DNA of 64,000 nt from Pycnopodia helianthoides (Eukaryota > Echinodermata > Asteroidea > Forcipulatida > Asteriidae), in assembly GCA_032158295.1 (NCBI GenBank), contig CM063247.1, positions 14,052,009 through 14,116,008 on the forward strand, given 5' to 3'. This document shows, piece by piece, positions 12,170 to 27,950 of this stretch. The translations under genes and the position numbers were made by a program. Each line of letters starts with the position of its first letter. Position 1 is the stretch's first letter. A model generated the notes under the pieces. It did not search any database, was not told the origin of the DNA, and saw only the letters and a list, made by a program, of their open reading frames with translations.

Positions 12170-12320
12170 GAACGGGCGCCCTCTGTCGGCCGTTCCAAAC
12201 CTGCTTTCGTCACACACACAGATAGATAACTGAGCAGCCATATTTGTTGTCCATCATCGTTACGCACTCAAAAGTTTCCCGTAAACTGTCCGAATTTGTG
12301 GCCACATTTCCTCCGTAACC
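12170..12320 (+). promoter_or_regulatory. GOLPH3 5'UTR and likely core promoter
   Basis: CpG-containing stretch immediately before the GOLPH3 ATG, without a TATA box. There is no upstream ATG close to the start, and the bases before the start codon (GTAACC) are a reasonable translation context. Confidence 0.4.
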
Positions 12321-15438
<3,118 letters not shown>

Positions 15439-15955
15439 TCCGTGTACAAAATGTCATGTTTTCTCATCTCTGACCTGTAACTTGAACTTCTAAATTGAAT
15501 TTATTGAATTGGTGGTGTTAACATGACCTCTTTGTCTGTATAGAATATTATTGACAACACAGGGACGTAGGGTTCTTCAAGAATGTGAGTTTAGAGTCTG
15601 AAGTGGTTTGATTTCTTACAGAAACACAAGACTCCTGGCCTTTTTTGGTTTCGATGGAGAACATACCCACTCTGAAGCCATTGTCAGGCTCCCTGCTCAC
15701 ACACTTGACATGTTAGTTTCAATTTTCAGTACGCAAATAAGGTGCCAGACCATTTTTCCCTTTCAGCCTTAGGCGGGCCACACCCTAATCAAGCGACTCT
15801 GGCTATGGCTTATGGTCTCTGGCTGGAACAACATCACTGAAGGATGGGACTTTTCAGCCAAAGCCCAAGCTATCAATTCAAAGTTTCGACCATGACCTTA
15901 CATGTAAATAGAACAGCAAAAACCCAGAGATGGTTCTACCATGGTAAGATCAACT

Positions 15956-16150
15956 GGGCCCAATTTCATAGAGCTGCTTTAGCACAAAAAAGTAGCTAAG
16001 CACAACAAAGTTATGCTTACCAGAATAAGGTTACCGGCCATACTACCATGTTACCTGAACAATTTGTGACTGGTATCCTGCTGATTTTTGCTTGGCAGAA
16101 AGATGTTAAGCAATATTTTCTTCTAAAGCAGCTCCATGGAATTAGGCCCT
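15956..16150. mobile_element. GGGCCC-ended foldback MITE, copy 2
   Basis: Same structure as the element at 676-868, with the right end decayed to AGGCCCT. Confidence 0.8.
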
Positions 16151-17458
16151 GGTATTGACTTTGTATTGACCAATTACAAAGATCTGCCAACCTGCTCGAC
16201 AGGGTTCAACTTGTTAGCACAAATGAGAAAGGAACCATGATGGACGTTATACAATACATGGCTTTTGGCTGGTACCCTGTTCCATGTTAAAGCAAGACCT
16301 ATCTATGCTTAGCTAATTAGCATGGTCAGGAGCTGGAAAAGAAATCAATTGTCTTGACTCACAAACTCACAAATTGGGCGCGAATGAATTGCAGTTTTGT
16401 TTTTTTGTATCACATAGCTTTGGATTGTCAGGCCCATGTAGGTTGATATTTCTCGAGTGTTTGCAAAACTGCTGTAGCTAGGCTGTATACAGTTGGATGT
16501 TTTTTTTTATATTTCCCTTGCAGTCTTGAGGGTAAGATTGGGGGCTATCAAACCACGTCGTGTAATCCCAGAGATCAAATCAAAGGTCAAGGGTCGTTTG
16601 TAACGCATATGCATTGTGTGCAATGCGTAAAAAGTACGCACCAAGCAACATAAAGTAATTCCATGTAAACATATTGCATACTGCGTTATCCGTAAACACT
16701 ATAAGAATCGCTTGGTGTGTATTTTTCAGTTTTACGCATTGCGCGCTACGCACTACACCAAAGTGTTGCATCACACTTTGCAATATTGAATTAAATTTGC
16801 CTTGCTTGTATAATACAACAAAAGCCTGGGTTTTATGTGTGGGTTTTTTTTTTGGGGGGGGGGGAGGAGGGGGGATGGGAAAGTGTAAGTGCAACAACAT
16901 TTTTTAAAAGAGTTACTTTTCTGAAAAGCATTGCGAGGTTGTATTTTTCCTTAATCAATCCCGGTTTATCAAGAAAAACTATTGGTTTGAAATATTTTAT
17001 CGTTTTCAACCGTTGGTTTCAAAATACCTTGTCGCACTGACAACGAGTACGAAGCATTGTAAACAAACGTCGAATTCAGATTTGCACTATGGTCGACTTA
17101 ACTTGGATCATACTTAAGTTTACAAAGATTATTATTTTATTGTAAATAGATGGTGTTAGTGAGGGCTTGAAAACTAGAAAAAAAATATCTTTGTAAAAAA
17201 AAAAAGACAATTTGAATATAATAACTTTGTAACAAGGATTTGTAGTACATGTAAAACACAAAGAAGTTGTGGACCAATGCATACCAACACAATGGTTTAG
17301 ACTGCAGTCATAGATTCTCTAAAACAGTGTGTGTCAAATCTTCCAAAATACACATCCCCCAATGGTTTAAAAACTGCCAGAACGAAAATGGCGACTACCA
17401 AGGTGAACAATGTCCAACAACTTTCCATTTGTTGGATCATTTAAGCATGATTAGGCTA

Positions 17459-17464
17459 AATAAA
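17459..17464 (+). promoter_or_regulatory. Candidate GOLPH3 poly(A) signal
   Basis: First AATAAA on the plus strand after the stop codon, implying a 3'UTR of about 2 kb. Unverified; later AATAAA motifs exist. Confidence 0.3.
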
Positions 17465-17761
17465 ATAACTAGATTGACTTTTAGGTTTGTATGATACTAT
17501 TTCCAAGTATTCTTGTATTTATTTCGGTTAAGGAATCTTCTCATCTTTAAGACTCGTCAAGAAACATGCCTAGCTCAAGAAAGCTAACGGCTCATAAAAA
17601 AAACGTGTCTGTAGATATTCCCAAATTTCTCCCGAAAAATCTAAACGGTTAATGGCAGATTTTTCCCAAAACAATGACTTTTACATTAAACAAAAATATT
17701 GCGTATCATGGTTTTGTGATTTTGTTCAAAATTTGTTCAATAATTTTGGGCTTAACAGAGA

Positions 17762-17968
17762 AAAATTGACTAGAGTAGGATTTGAACCAAATACCTCCAA
17801 CCTCCAAAGTAACGTGCCGGCGCTCTACCAACTGAGCTATCTAGCCCTATTGTTGGCTGTCTCCAAATTGGAAGACCGCCAACATGGGGTCAGGTTGCAC
17901 AGTTGGTAGAGCGCCGGCACGTTGATCTGGAGGTCGTTGGTTCACATCCCGCTCTTGTAAATTTGTCT
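17762..17968. repeat. Head-to-head pair of tRNA-like SINE heads
   Basis: 17762-17850 is the reverse complement of a tRNA-like head (anticodon-arm region, then AACTGAGCTATCTAG). 17876-17968 is the same head in forward orientation (AGTTGGTAGAGCGCCGGCAC, then GGTTCACATCCCGC). Together they form an imperfect palindrome of about 200 bp. Confidence 0.7.
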
Positions 17969-18369
17969 TTGGTTTAACCCTAAAATATGTAAAAATTTAC
18001 CAAGTCAGTTTCCCTTTATGGTTTATTCCTTGATATTCAAACTTTGTTCAGTATGATTTGGTTAATTACTTCTTAAGAAGTTAAATTTTAAACAAATGGA
18101 AAAAATAAATTAGAAGAATAACAAAAAATTCAAGTGGTATTATTTCAAACTGACCCTAGTTCATTAATTAATATTTCATCTCGATATGTATTAAAAATTG
18201 TACTTGTAGTTTATTTTATCCTGTTGCATATGATTTTACTTTTGTTTGTGAATGGAAGGCCAGCAGCGACACCTGTGGATATGTATTTAACCCGGTCATA
18301 TTTGCTTGGTGTGAGCATAGCCATGTATAATGACATGTTAGTCCAGTTTTACCCATACACGGATGTGTG

Positions 18370-18662
18370 TTAACACGTTGACTGCCGGTCATAATATTCG
18401 TAGTGCGTTCCCATTTTCCAAGTGTAATACGCATGCGCGCATACCAAATAGGTACTATACAAACAAACACAAATTGACATGCACATTCTAAAGTCGATGT
18501 CCTCACCACTGCCAGGAAGCGTATGTGTTGCGTGCTCAGTGATGCCAGTGTATTTAAACAACAATACAAAGCCCTTTCATTCTCTACGAGTATACTCGTA
18601 GTGGCAGAATCCGTCTGACCTATTACTATGAATATACTCGTAGGCGGCAGTCAACGTGTTAA
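18370..18662. mobile_element. TTAA-flanked MITE, CACGTTGACTGCC family
   Basis: TTAA plus CACGTTGACTGCCG on the left and CGGCAGTCAACGTG plus TTAA on the right. About 290 bp, no ORF. The ends have piggyBac-type features. Confidence 0.8.
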
Positions 18663-18714
18663 GCACCGTATACTCAGTACTGTAACTGAGTCATATGAAG
18701 AATAATCCACCTGT

Positions 18715-18805
18715 AGGCATATGACTCTTTTGGGATTCGAACCCACGACCTCTGCCATTCTAGAGCAGATTCATACCAGTAGACTACTGAGCTTGCCTGG
18801 TAGCT
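18715..18805 (-). repeat. tRNA-like SINE fragment (minus)
   Basis: The reverse complement reads A-box-like CAAGCTCAGTAGTCTACTGG, then a B box GTGGGTTCGAATCCC. It is a different tRNA-derived head from the other SINEs in the window. Confidence 0.5.
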
Positions 18806-19057
18806 AGGGGCAGTTTGAATCCTATATGAAAGAAAGTACCGAGTATACAGTCTCTAAAACACGCCAGTTTATGGGTAAAACATAAATAATTTTCTTTTAT
18901 CCTCGATGCAAATTTAATATCTATAAAAAAAATTAAACGATATGATTTGCAGAGATAATAATGCATAAACAGAGTTCCTATACACTCGACACTTCTTCAC
19001 AGAAGTGATAACTTTTACAGAGTTGTCATCTACAAACCAGTTATTTCCAATAAATAG

Positions 19058-19432
19058 TTAAAGGAACATTACAGAATTGGTTTTTGCTAACAAAACAGTT
19101 GCTGGCAGTGTAAGCACTTTATGTAATCCACCATATACATAAACTGACAAACCTGTAGGAGTTTGAGATCGATCGGCCATCTGGGTCACGAGAAAATAGT
19201 GCAAAACCGATTACAAATTTGCATGTGTTATATAATGCATGAATAAAACGCTCATGAGCGATAAACTCCAATCGGAAATTAGTTTGATTTATTTCTCATC
19301 AAATATGGCATTTCAGCCAGAAATATTTCTAGGATGTTTTCTACTATCGTCATCATTAGACCGTGTAAGTTTTATGTAAATCTGTGATCAAAAGTATATT
19401 TTACAATTACCAATTCTGTAATGTTCCTTTAA
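19058..19432. mobile_element. TTAA-flanked MITE, AGGAACATTACAG family, copy 2
   Basis: Full-length copy with TTAA on both sides, highly similar to 44100-44474. Confidence 0.85.
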
Positions 19433-19694
19433 TACTTAATAATTTATTACACTGTGTAATTGTGTTCTCTCCAGTTCAATTTCTAAGTAGTCTTGAAATC
19501 AAGTCGTTTCATTCTGTTATTAATGTGCTGCCATACCCTTGTAGCGGTCAAACAATGCACAAGCTTCCATGGATGACTTCTCGGGGTATAATTAATGCTG
19601 GCTTGATTTCAAGACTACATCAAAAACAGACGTCAACGTTTTCGTATCAACAAAAAGATGCATAGAAATTGAACTCAAAGTCATTTTTACAACT

Positions 19695-19876
19695 AGGGGC
19701 CAATTTCATAGCGCTGCTTAAGCAGAAAATATTGCTAAACAATTGTTTGCTTAGCAAAAAATAAGCAGGATACCAGTCACAGATTGTACATGTGACATGG
19801 TAATTTGGCTGGTAAGCATAATTTAAATTAAGCTTAGCTACTATTTATGCTTCAGCAGCTCTATGAAATTGGGCCC
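19695..19876. mobile_element. GGGCCC-ended foldback MITE, copy 3
   Basis: Inverted halves with CAATTTCATAG near the left end and CTATGAAATTGGGCCC at the right end. Confidence 0.82.
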
Positions 19877-22139
19877 TGTTCACGTAAAGTAGTTTTAGCT
19901 TTTGCATTATGTTCTAAGATTGGTTTATTTTTCTATGGGAGATGGGATATTTAATATAAATAAATTCTACTTTTCCCTGACCAGTTCGTTCGATCAAAGT
20001 CAAAGTTTGCACAAATCGATTGAGCATAGGCCTTTGGCTGTAAACACGACCGGGTCAAAGGTCAGAGCTGTACGGTGAAAGTGCGATAAAATATCGCAGT
20101 ACATGTACATTTATACTCGCAAGCTTGTATTGTTGAATAGAAAACTAGTATCTTTATCTGCACAATATGAAATATTCTTTAAAATCGACCAAGTTTCCCT
20201 TGAGGGTTATTACTTGATATTTGATATAAAAATGATTCTGGTTCTTTTTTTTTTTACTGAGAACGCCATCCGTATTCAAATCAGTGTAACCAAACCGAGG
20301 CTGGAAGGGAAAAAACAATCTGGCCCTTTGATTGTAAAGTGAGAGTATGCTTGGTTATATGTGCAGTCAGGGAACAAGACGAGTTAAGGTCTAAACCAAT
20401 GAGATTGTCTGAAGAATCGGTAACTGAGGCCTTATCTGTCTTTGCGGCTCTGGCTATGGCTGAATTGCTATGGGCGTCCTGTTCTTCAAAACATGACGCG
20501 GCAATCCAGCCATAGTCATAACCGTAGCTGCTTATTTGGACACCGTCTGAGTTTTCCTTAACGGTTAGATGTTGATGAAAACAACTTGCTTGGTCGCGTG
20601 CAAAAAGGATTTGGGTTGGTTTAAGTTATTTGTTTTCTCTATGTTAACCCATTATGTATTTTGGTTTAAAAATTTCTTTCTATGTTTGTATATAACCTAA
20701 GTTAAACTATAAATACAAGTGTAGCATAAGTAGTTTTGTGCCATTTTTCCCCCTTTTTTTTCTCCCTGTATTATAAGTTCTTTATTTGAATTTTGTTGAG
20801 GGGATTTCTAGCAACGAAGTTGAATGATTTAAGTGTTATCATTTTATCGGTTTAATTTGTTAAATAAGACTTTAAACTGTGAAAACCCACAATGTAGAAA
20901 TAGAAAATGGTCAGATTTGCATTATTAAATAAAACAAGTGTATAAACTAAGTTAAAGAGAATTATGACACTTTCCATGTTGGCTTTTCTTTTCTCAAGAT
21001 ATTTACAGTAAAAAGGTCACAGCATGACATTTTTTAGTAGATGGTTCTAAGAGGAATTCTTTTTTCAGATTACTTCAATGGTGCTATAGCAAACATCCTA
21101 AACACATGGCTGGTTCCCTGCTACGTCAGTGCAATCAGGCCATACCAAGGCACTGGGTACCACTCCACAATGTTTAGTTTCATGTGCCATGTCTGAACAG
21201 CTGTGGCTGTCACTAAGGCTGTTGCTAAGGCTGTTGCTAATGGCAGCCTATACTTTAACGCATGTTAACTTGGAGATCCATCTGCAGCCATTAACCGTCT
21301 ATTTTAGACATGGTCTCTTTTTGTGTGAATGTGTGTGTGGGGGGTGGGGGTTCAATCTTGAGGTTTTGTCTCAGAGTTTGAGGTCTTGGGCCCTGTCTCT
21401 ATTTAGCGCCAAGTGGATTGGGTCACTTGTTATTCCAAAGGGGAAACGAGGGACCTAACTGTATAGATTCGGTTTATATCTACCAGGCTGTGTGTACACC
21501 AACAGACTCCACTCATTTTTATCTAAATCCAATCTTCCATACTTGGAGAAACATTTGGTGTCCTTGTATTAAAACTCGTCTTACAAGAAAAACAACACGT
21601 CAACGACAACCTCAAACCTTCAAGGCGATAACGGATTCATGTTTTTGAATTTGTAGATTTGACTTAATTATTAATGAATTTGATGTTCAGGCAAATTTCT
21701 CAATGTGAAGATTGTGCGGTAGTGAAATTTCTGCAAAATTCTACTGTTCCAAGCACAAAATGAGTCTCATGAAGTCGGATTTCTTAAAGGATGAAATGAG
21801 TTACTATTTGGGAAAGTCAAGATAAGAATAGTCTTAGAAATATTGTATTCTTAGCCTTATTTACAACCTTTTTTGTTTTACCCATTATTCAATTTTTTTC
21901 TGTAAGCAGAATGAAACTTGAACCAAAACTGTCTTCAGGATTGGTTGTTTCTCATTGTAAATGAACTCCATATAATGCTAGAGATTTAAGTTGTCTTCAT
22001 TTCTGTCGATATTTAATGAAGCACTTTGTAAACTTGAATACTTATCCACTTACTACTGGTTTAATAAAAGCTATTAAAATGATGTGGATTTTGAAGCGTG
22101 TGTCATATTTTGCGTTGTGGTGTTGCTTGCAACAGGGAT

Positions 22140-22260
22140 GGGATTTGATGAATTTGAAAATTCCTGATGACTGGCTGGTCTGGGTTCCCCCTTATTCTAG
22201 ACCCAGAACCTCACAGATGTTACAATTCAGGAAGTTTACAGACTGTGCATCACCAGAAAA
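22140..22260 (+). repeat. Single dispersed monomer of the 33.5-kb satellite
   Basis: Contains the diagnostic order CTGGTCTGGGT, TTCTAGA, GAACCTC, GTTACA, then TTTACAGACT, as in the 112-bp tandem units at 33505-34464. Confidence 0.5.
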
Positions 22261-22599
22261 AAAAGAAAAGAAAAAAGGTTTGGACACTGCTTTACTTTTT
22301 CTAGAAATTTTAAATGCTCTAGGAGATTGAAATAAAATCCTAAAATCATGAACAAACCCTGAGAAATCACATACCTATTAATAACATTGACAGGATTGGC
22401 TTGGGCGGTTACTCGTTATTCTTTATGCAAGCAAGATTTTCACAAAGGGGTGTCTGAGTGTTAAAACATTCCTGTATAGATGTTTTACGATTTACACCAA
22501 ATTTAAGTACCCCATTTTCAAGATCCGTGTACAGCAACGTCGGATAGTTGTATGGTATCGCTGTGTCTATTTCTTTCCAAATGTGCCCGACTCTATCAT

Positions 22600-22790
22600 A
22601 AGGCTTGGTATTGACGTCATCTTGACGCCATCTTAGAGGTAAAACGATTATGAAACAATGAAAACGCACATGTTTGTACGCGTGGCGCACAAGATTGGCC
22701 AATGAGCTACCTTCGTTTGACCTCACTTCGTTTGATCCTCTAGACGAGGGCACCCACTCAAAGGTCGTCATGTGCATGAGGTCGATTGAT
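22600..22790. repeat. Dispersed repeat shared with 63235-63410
   Basis: Shared blocks GACGCCATCTTAGA, AATGAGCTACCTTCGTTTGA and GAGGGC in the same order. This explains the long minus-strand ORF here as repeat sequence. Confidence 0.6.
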
Positions 22791-22871
22791 CGGTTAAAAT
22801 GTTCCGCCGAGTAAAAATCCAGCACATTTTAATTAGGACTGTTGTAATTCTACATCCATGTTAAGGCATCG

Positions 22872-23020
22872 GGGCTCAATTTCACAAATTGCTAAGATTC
22901 ATTTACAACGAGTTGTCAGTATCGCCGTAGTGATTTGTATTGTGACATCACAGTTTGCTCAGCAATTAAGAATGATACACATCTTAAGATCAATAATAGC
23001 TTTTAGCGAAATTGAGCCCA
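22872..23020. mobile_element. Foldback MITE, GGGCTCAATTTCAC type
   Basis: Begins GGGGCTCAATTTCACAAATT and ends TTTAGCGAAATTGAGCCC, an inverted pair. A relative lies at about 42650-42790. Confidence 0.65.
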
Positions 23021-23199
23021 AGGCTGGTTGATGAAGCAACTGAGCTATAAAGTTTCATTGCTCTCCTTCCTGCTAAGCTTACAGTCACCAATCTCTGCTT
23101 ACAGGGTAAGCACCGGATGTCTGCGCTAGCTGTGTAAGCACAGAATGCTTAGTAAAAAATAGAGTACGCACAATCAAACACTTGTTTAAAGGCAGAATG

Positions 23200-23569
23200 T
23201 TTAAAGGCAGAATATCTTTTTGATAATTGTCAAAGACCAGTATCCTCACTCAGCGTATCCCAACAAAAGCATAAAATAAAAAAACATGTGAAAGTTTGGG
23301 CTTAACTGGTCATCGAAGTTGCAAGAAAATAATGAAAGAAAAAACACAGTTGTTGCATCTAATTGTGTGCTTTCAATTGCCTGAAGCCTTTCTCAGATTC
23401 AAATATTTGAAGAAAGAAATGACCTCTTTCTCAAAAACTAAATTACTTCAGAGGGAGTCGTTTCTCACAATGTTTTATACTATCAGCAGCTCTCAGGTGC
23501 TCCTCACCAAGTAAGTCTTTATGGTAATGTATTTCCTGAGTAGTTACCAAAAGTATCCACTGCCTTTAA
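23200..23569. mobile_element. TTAA-flanked MITE, AAGGCAGTGGACAC family, copy 1
   Basis: Diverged copy, inverted relative to 51191-51538. It shares TTCAGAGGGAGTCGTTTCTC and CTCACCAAGTAAG and ends CCACTGCCTTTAA. Confidence 0.7.
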
Positions 23570-24449
23570 CCTGTGAAATACTCTCAAGATAAGCGCAGAG
23601 TTTTCTGCTTCTGTAAGCACCAGTTGTTCACTTACAGAAAAGCAGAGCCATGGTATTGGGTACACATTGGGAAGAGAAAGAAGTGGGGGGGGGGGGAGAG
23701 CAAACAAACTTGAGACGCTGAAACGTTACTTTATTTGAGTATTTTAATACTGAAAAATAGCTAATATTTTGTTTACATTACCTACAAAAGTTTACAAGCC
23801 CATGATAGTATTTTAAGCACTAGTAAAACCTGTAAAATGACATGGAAGACAAAGTCCCTTACAGACACTTGCAAACAAGTCAATTAAAAAAAAAACGAAA
23901 AAACTGTTATTGCGATGCTCAATTTTTGAAAAGAAATTCACATTTTTCACAAGGCAGCAATTGAGTTGAAGGCAATAATCAAACCATTCGGACTGCGCAC
24001 ATTTGGTGGGATATACTCACAGCTTATAAAAATACAGCAATTGTTGAAAAAAAACTTCCTCAAAATGGCCGTCTCCTTGACTGGAGTTATAATTAAGAGA
24101 CTACTTTAAAAATATTTGTCCTCCGAAAAACACTTTTTGTTCTCCTCAAATTTGAGTTTTGAGTTATTCTAAAGTAAAAAAAAAATTGCTGAAAATCCAA
24201 TAAATGGTAAAAAGTAAAACTTAAAATCATTGTTTACATCAATGAGGTAAGGAATAAATGAATACCTTTGGTTTAAAGGTAGATTTTTGATTCACCAATT
24301 GAAATCAGGAAAACGTTGGCGAAAAAACCCAAGTATAAACTGGAGTGCAATTTGGAAGGCTTTTGAGGAAACTGAATTAATTTTGATTATTAGGAAAACA
24401 TAGCAAGATTCAAAATTTGATGTGCAGTCCAACACAGGGCGAGATCGAG

Positions 24450-24952
24450 TATTCCTGAGGTCCTAGGCACTGGTGCTTCCTAGGTCCTAAGCACCAATGT
24501 TACCTATGCCCTAGGCACCGATGTTCCATAGGCCCTAGGCGCCAGTGTTCTATAGGTCCTATGCACCAGTGTGCCATAGGCCCTAGGCGCCAACGTTACC
24601 TATGCCCTAGGCACCGATGTTCCATAGGCCCTAGGCACCTGTGTACCATAGGCCCTAGGCACCAGTGTTCTCCATGCCCTAGGTACCAGTTTTCCATAAG
24701 CCCTAGTCACCAGTGTTCCATAGGCCCTAGGCACCAGTGTTCCATAGGCCCTAGGCACCAGTGTTCCATAGGCCCTATGCATCAGTGTTCCATAGGCCCT
24801 AGGCACCAGTGTTCCATAGGCCCTAGGCACCAGTGTTCCATAGGCCCTAGGCACCAGTGTTCCATAGGCCCTAGGCACCAGTGTTCCGTAGACCCTAGGC
24901 ACCAGTGTTCCGTAGGCCCTAGGCACCAGTGTTCCGTAGGCCCTAGATCCAA
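24450..24952 (+). repeat. 24-bp minisatellite, about 20 copies
   Basis: Unit about TAGGCCCTAGGCACCAGTGT plus TCCA. The first copies (24450-24640) are diverged and the later ones near-identical. Because 24 is a multiple of three, it is open in frame on both strands, which creates spurious ORFs of 131-137 codons. Confidence 0.93.
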
Positions 24953-25561
24953 GTGCCAATTTCATAGCTCTTAGTGGATTGCGTAAGTGTTGCACAAGTC
25001 TGAATCATTCCTAAAGTCCAGAATTATGGAATTATAAAAAACAACCCTTCTGTGTGTGATTAAGTTTTGTGGCTGTTGGCTACAGCCGCAATGCTCAAGT
25101 ACAAGCAGACACATCTAGTCATAGCCACATCCAAAGACAAACAGTTTGGCAGTTTTCTCACCAGTTTTGGCTTCAATCACTTCTTCATTTAAATGCTGGA
25201 CAGTGTGGGTTTACCTCAAGTTAATATAATACTATTGCACTTTTTGAAATGATATATAATATCAAATTATTTACAAACTGTACACAATAATGAATAACCG
25301 AATTAAAATTACAATTAAGTAGTTTAAAATTAATAATGTGTTGGAAAATGAACATTCCTAAAATATACAAGCAACGCTTAAACCTAGGGGGCAAAACCAT
25401 CCGCTTAAAGCTTTGTAAATCTACAATCCTTTTTATTATAAATATGACGAAAACCCTCAGCCGACAAGCGAAATATCAACACAAATTATTCTGAATAAGA
25501 TAGTTTTCTTCCCTTTGGTTACTAGTTCTTGTCATACACAGACAATGTACACAAACTCTTG

Positions 25562-25790
25562 TTAACCCTCCTACTGTCAGTGACTCTTGGCAACATTTTC
25601 CAGTGAGTTGACCAACCGATTGAAACCATTCGACTGCCAAGGTTGTGTACGGTAGCACAACTGTGCACAGAACTAACTGTGTACTGTGTACATGCATTCC
25701 CTCATGGTATCTAATTTCAGGCTGGCATAGTTTATCTATCATTCAAAACCACTTGAATGGTATTGAATGGTCAGACAGCAAGAGGGTTAA
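25562..25790. mobile_element. TTAA-flanked MITE, CCCTCCTACTGTC family, copy 1
   Basis: TTAACCCTCCTACTGTCAG at the left and GACAGCAAGAGGGTTAA at the right, 229 bp. The copy at 28814-29048 is in the opposite orientation, and a fragment lies at about 53815-53910. Confidence 0.85.
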
Positions 25791-26660
25791 TAGAGCAGCA
25801 CGATCTCTAACTTGTTGCAAATTTGTCACACAGATTTCAATTTTTGAGACTTCATGACATCAGCTTTCAGTCATAGGGCCAAAAAAATGACATTTACCCT
25901 TCTTGAGGTGCTGAAATTTCTTGTATGAACTTAAAACTGATTTTGTATTTTCCGCCAGACGCTACCAAAATCTGTCTCCATTTCAATGAACATGATCTCT
26001 TTACCGAAAAAACATCTCCAGAACTTCGTCGGAACTTCAATGTCCGTGATGCAGAGCTGCATCTCGTCAAGCACATTCTCTGACACAGAGCCAATTTGAC
26101 TTTGTACGTTTCCCTGAATGGGAGGCAGTCATGTGATGTGAAGCGACCACTGTGATTTGCCAATGCTCCAGATTGGCCTCTAAATTATCAAAGCACACAT
26201 TTTTGCGTAGTGAATATTTGCTCACGTGTCCCAACACAAAACCTTGTGTCCTTATTTCTTTCTCATGGAAAACCTTTTTTTTTCCTTCTTCAAGACCCTG
26301 AAAGTCAAAACTTCCTGAAGTCCAGCTCATTCACTCAGAATCTCTCTCCAAATAAGAATCCATACTGAAGTTTGACGCCACAAACTTGCCAAAACATTAT
26401 GCATCAACTCAAGGGATGCTCTCCATCTTGATTTGTATGCATTTGCTATGGAACCGGTTGCACAAGACAACGAAGACATTGAAAAGTGCCTCTAAACAAA
26501 ATTTGTGTTGGTGAAAGTTTTATGATTGACAGTGACAGCTGGCCAATCATTCTTCAGATTTCAAATATACTGGCGGTAGATCAAGATGAACGTTGGTGTG
26601 CGAGGGTTACCAATGATTCGCATACCAGTCTTGCTGCTAATTGAACAAAAGGTGCAAATG

Positions 26661-26666
26661 TTTATT
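26661..26666 (-). promoter_or_regulatory. Candidate PDZD2 poly(A) signal
   Basis: AATAAA on the minus strand, about 1 kb past the PDZD2 stop. The only closer one overlaps the stop codon itself (27657-27662). Confidence 0.3.
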
Positions 26667-26846
26667 CACTGAGAATACTTTCGTTTTTGCTTAAGTGTTG
26701 AACCGAATCCGAAGAACTTCAATGTGTAAAACAATTGCCCTTGTCTGGTTCCCTGACTGCAAGAAAACGCACCGTTAATCATTACAGTCAAGAGGCCAGC
26801 CTGCTGCTTCAGTTCATAGTCCCACTATATGAGAGAGTAAAAACCT

Positions 26847-27097
26847 GGGCCCAATTTCATGGCTCTGCTTACCGCCGAATTCTGCGCTTGCGGTGACCAT
26901 TCTCCACTTACTGTTCAAGCGCCGAATTTCTGCACTAGCTGTGTAAGCGTAGAGTGCCTAGTAACGTGGAGTACGCACGCGCACAAGCCGAAATTCCCGG
27001 CTAACCCGTGAAATACGCTTGACGTAAGCGCGGAATTCCCTGCTTCCGCAAGCACCGATTCTTTGCTTACGGTAAGCAGAGCCATGAAATTGGGCCC
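26847..27097. mobile_element. GGGCCC-ended foldback MITE, GGCTCTGCTTAC subfamily, copy 1
   Basis: Ends GGGCCCAATTTCATGGCTCT and its complement, with CpG-rich internal motifs (GAATTCTGCGCTTGCGGTGA). It lies in the predicted PDZD2 3'UTR and is inverted relative to 28114-28363. Confidence 0.85.
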
Positions 27098-27657
27098 TGA
27101 TGGGCTTCTAATTCTTGCTTAAAGTCATTCATCGTTTTGTAGTTGTAAATGATACTTCTCGAGTCTGTCAGACACCCACAATGAGAGGGACGGTGACCAA
27201 TCCCAGAGCCCAAGAACCGCAGCTTCTTTGTTTCAAAATAGACAGAAATCATTGCTTATGTGGGGGTTTGGGGCCATCATACATGACGGGTGTACCTTGA
27301 GACCACCATTAGCCACATGCAAGTAGAGCTTAAACACACGCCGATTGTTTCACATAAAGGGTGTCGTAAACCGAACTCAAACTGGATGGCAGTTGACTGC
27401 ACCAGGAGAAATTCACAGCAAATCAACAAAAACACCCGAAGAGGGCGCTGTCATTGTCCCCAAAAGGGACTGTGCTGTTTCTCCACTTGCCTGAATGTGA
27501 CTCAAGAGGGCGCTGCACAGTTGCACACCCCACACTACGGAGAAACTAAAGCAGTTGGCTTCATGCCAAAAAACTCATCTAGTAAAGATGGTGTGATACG
27601 ACACCAGCACCACCGTCATTAAACTCAAAATAGAAGCGTCGAAAATGAAGCCGTCAT

Positions 27658-27950
27658 TTATTTAGCACGTTTAATCTTCATCTTAACAATGCCGATGGGT
27701 AGCGATTTCAAATACGTCCAGGCCTCAAAGTGGGTCAGTGAAGCCATCCGCTGACCATTCACCTGCATGATCTCCTCCCCCACATGGATCTGCCCGCTAC
27801 GGTTAGCCACACCCCCTGTGAAGATTTTCTTGACCGTGATTGGTAGATCACCCTTGGGGGAGCTCTTGCCGCCTTCCACGCTGAAGCCCAGTCCGGCTGG
27901 TCCCTTGGCCATCTCGATGTCTACGACGTTAGACGTGGACATTTCTTCTT
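27658..27950 (-). CDS. PDZD2: PDZD2 exon 11 (terminal, last PDZ domain)
   Basis: Acceptor TTTGACAG before 27950; TAA stop at 27658-27660. Encodes a complete PDZ: VDIEMAKGPAGLGFSVEGGK, then ITVKKIFTGGVANRSG, VGEEIMQVNGQ and LTHFEAWTYLKSLP. It ends only two residues after the last strand (KIKRAK), so the protein finishes with the PDZ fold itself, as in IL-16 and PDZD2. Confidence 0.93.

Larger units (their letters stand above)
9702..12320. other. Intergenic region and GOLPH3 5' flank
   Basis: Contains a coding-like but broken minus-strand stretch (about 10130-10560) and a foldback element (11209-11850). The last 150 bases upstream of the GOLPH3 ATG are less AT-rich, with GGGCGCCCTCTGTCGGCCG near 12173, and are the likely 5'UTR and promoter. 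Nothing else is identifiable. Confidence 0.5.
15439..27657. other. Convergent 3' region between GOLPH3 and PDZD2
   Basis: About 12 kb with no supported gene, made up of 3'UTRs and repeats listed separately. The first AATAAA after the GOLPH3 stop is at 17459-17464. On the minus strand a candidate poly(A) signal for PDZD2 is at 26661-26666. Stretches 20000-22100 and 23700-24400 are AT-rich with nothing recognisable. Confidence 0.6.

Noticed and set aside
22409..22825. 138-codon minus-strand ORF
   Set aside because: Its central part is a dispersed repeat also found at 63235-63410, where the frame is not kept.
24561..24995. ORFs of 137 and 131 codons on opposite strands
   Set aside because: Both are readings of the 24-bp minisatellite; the codon-length period makes them open by construction.
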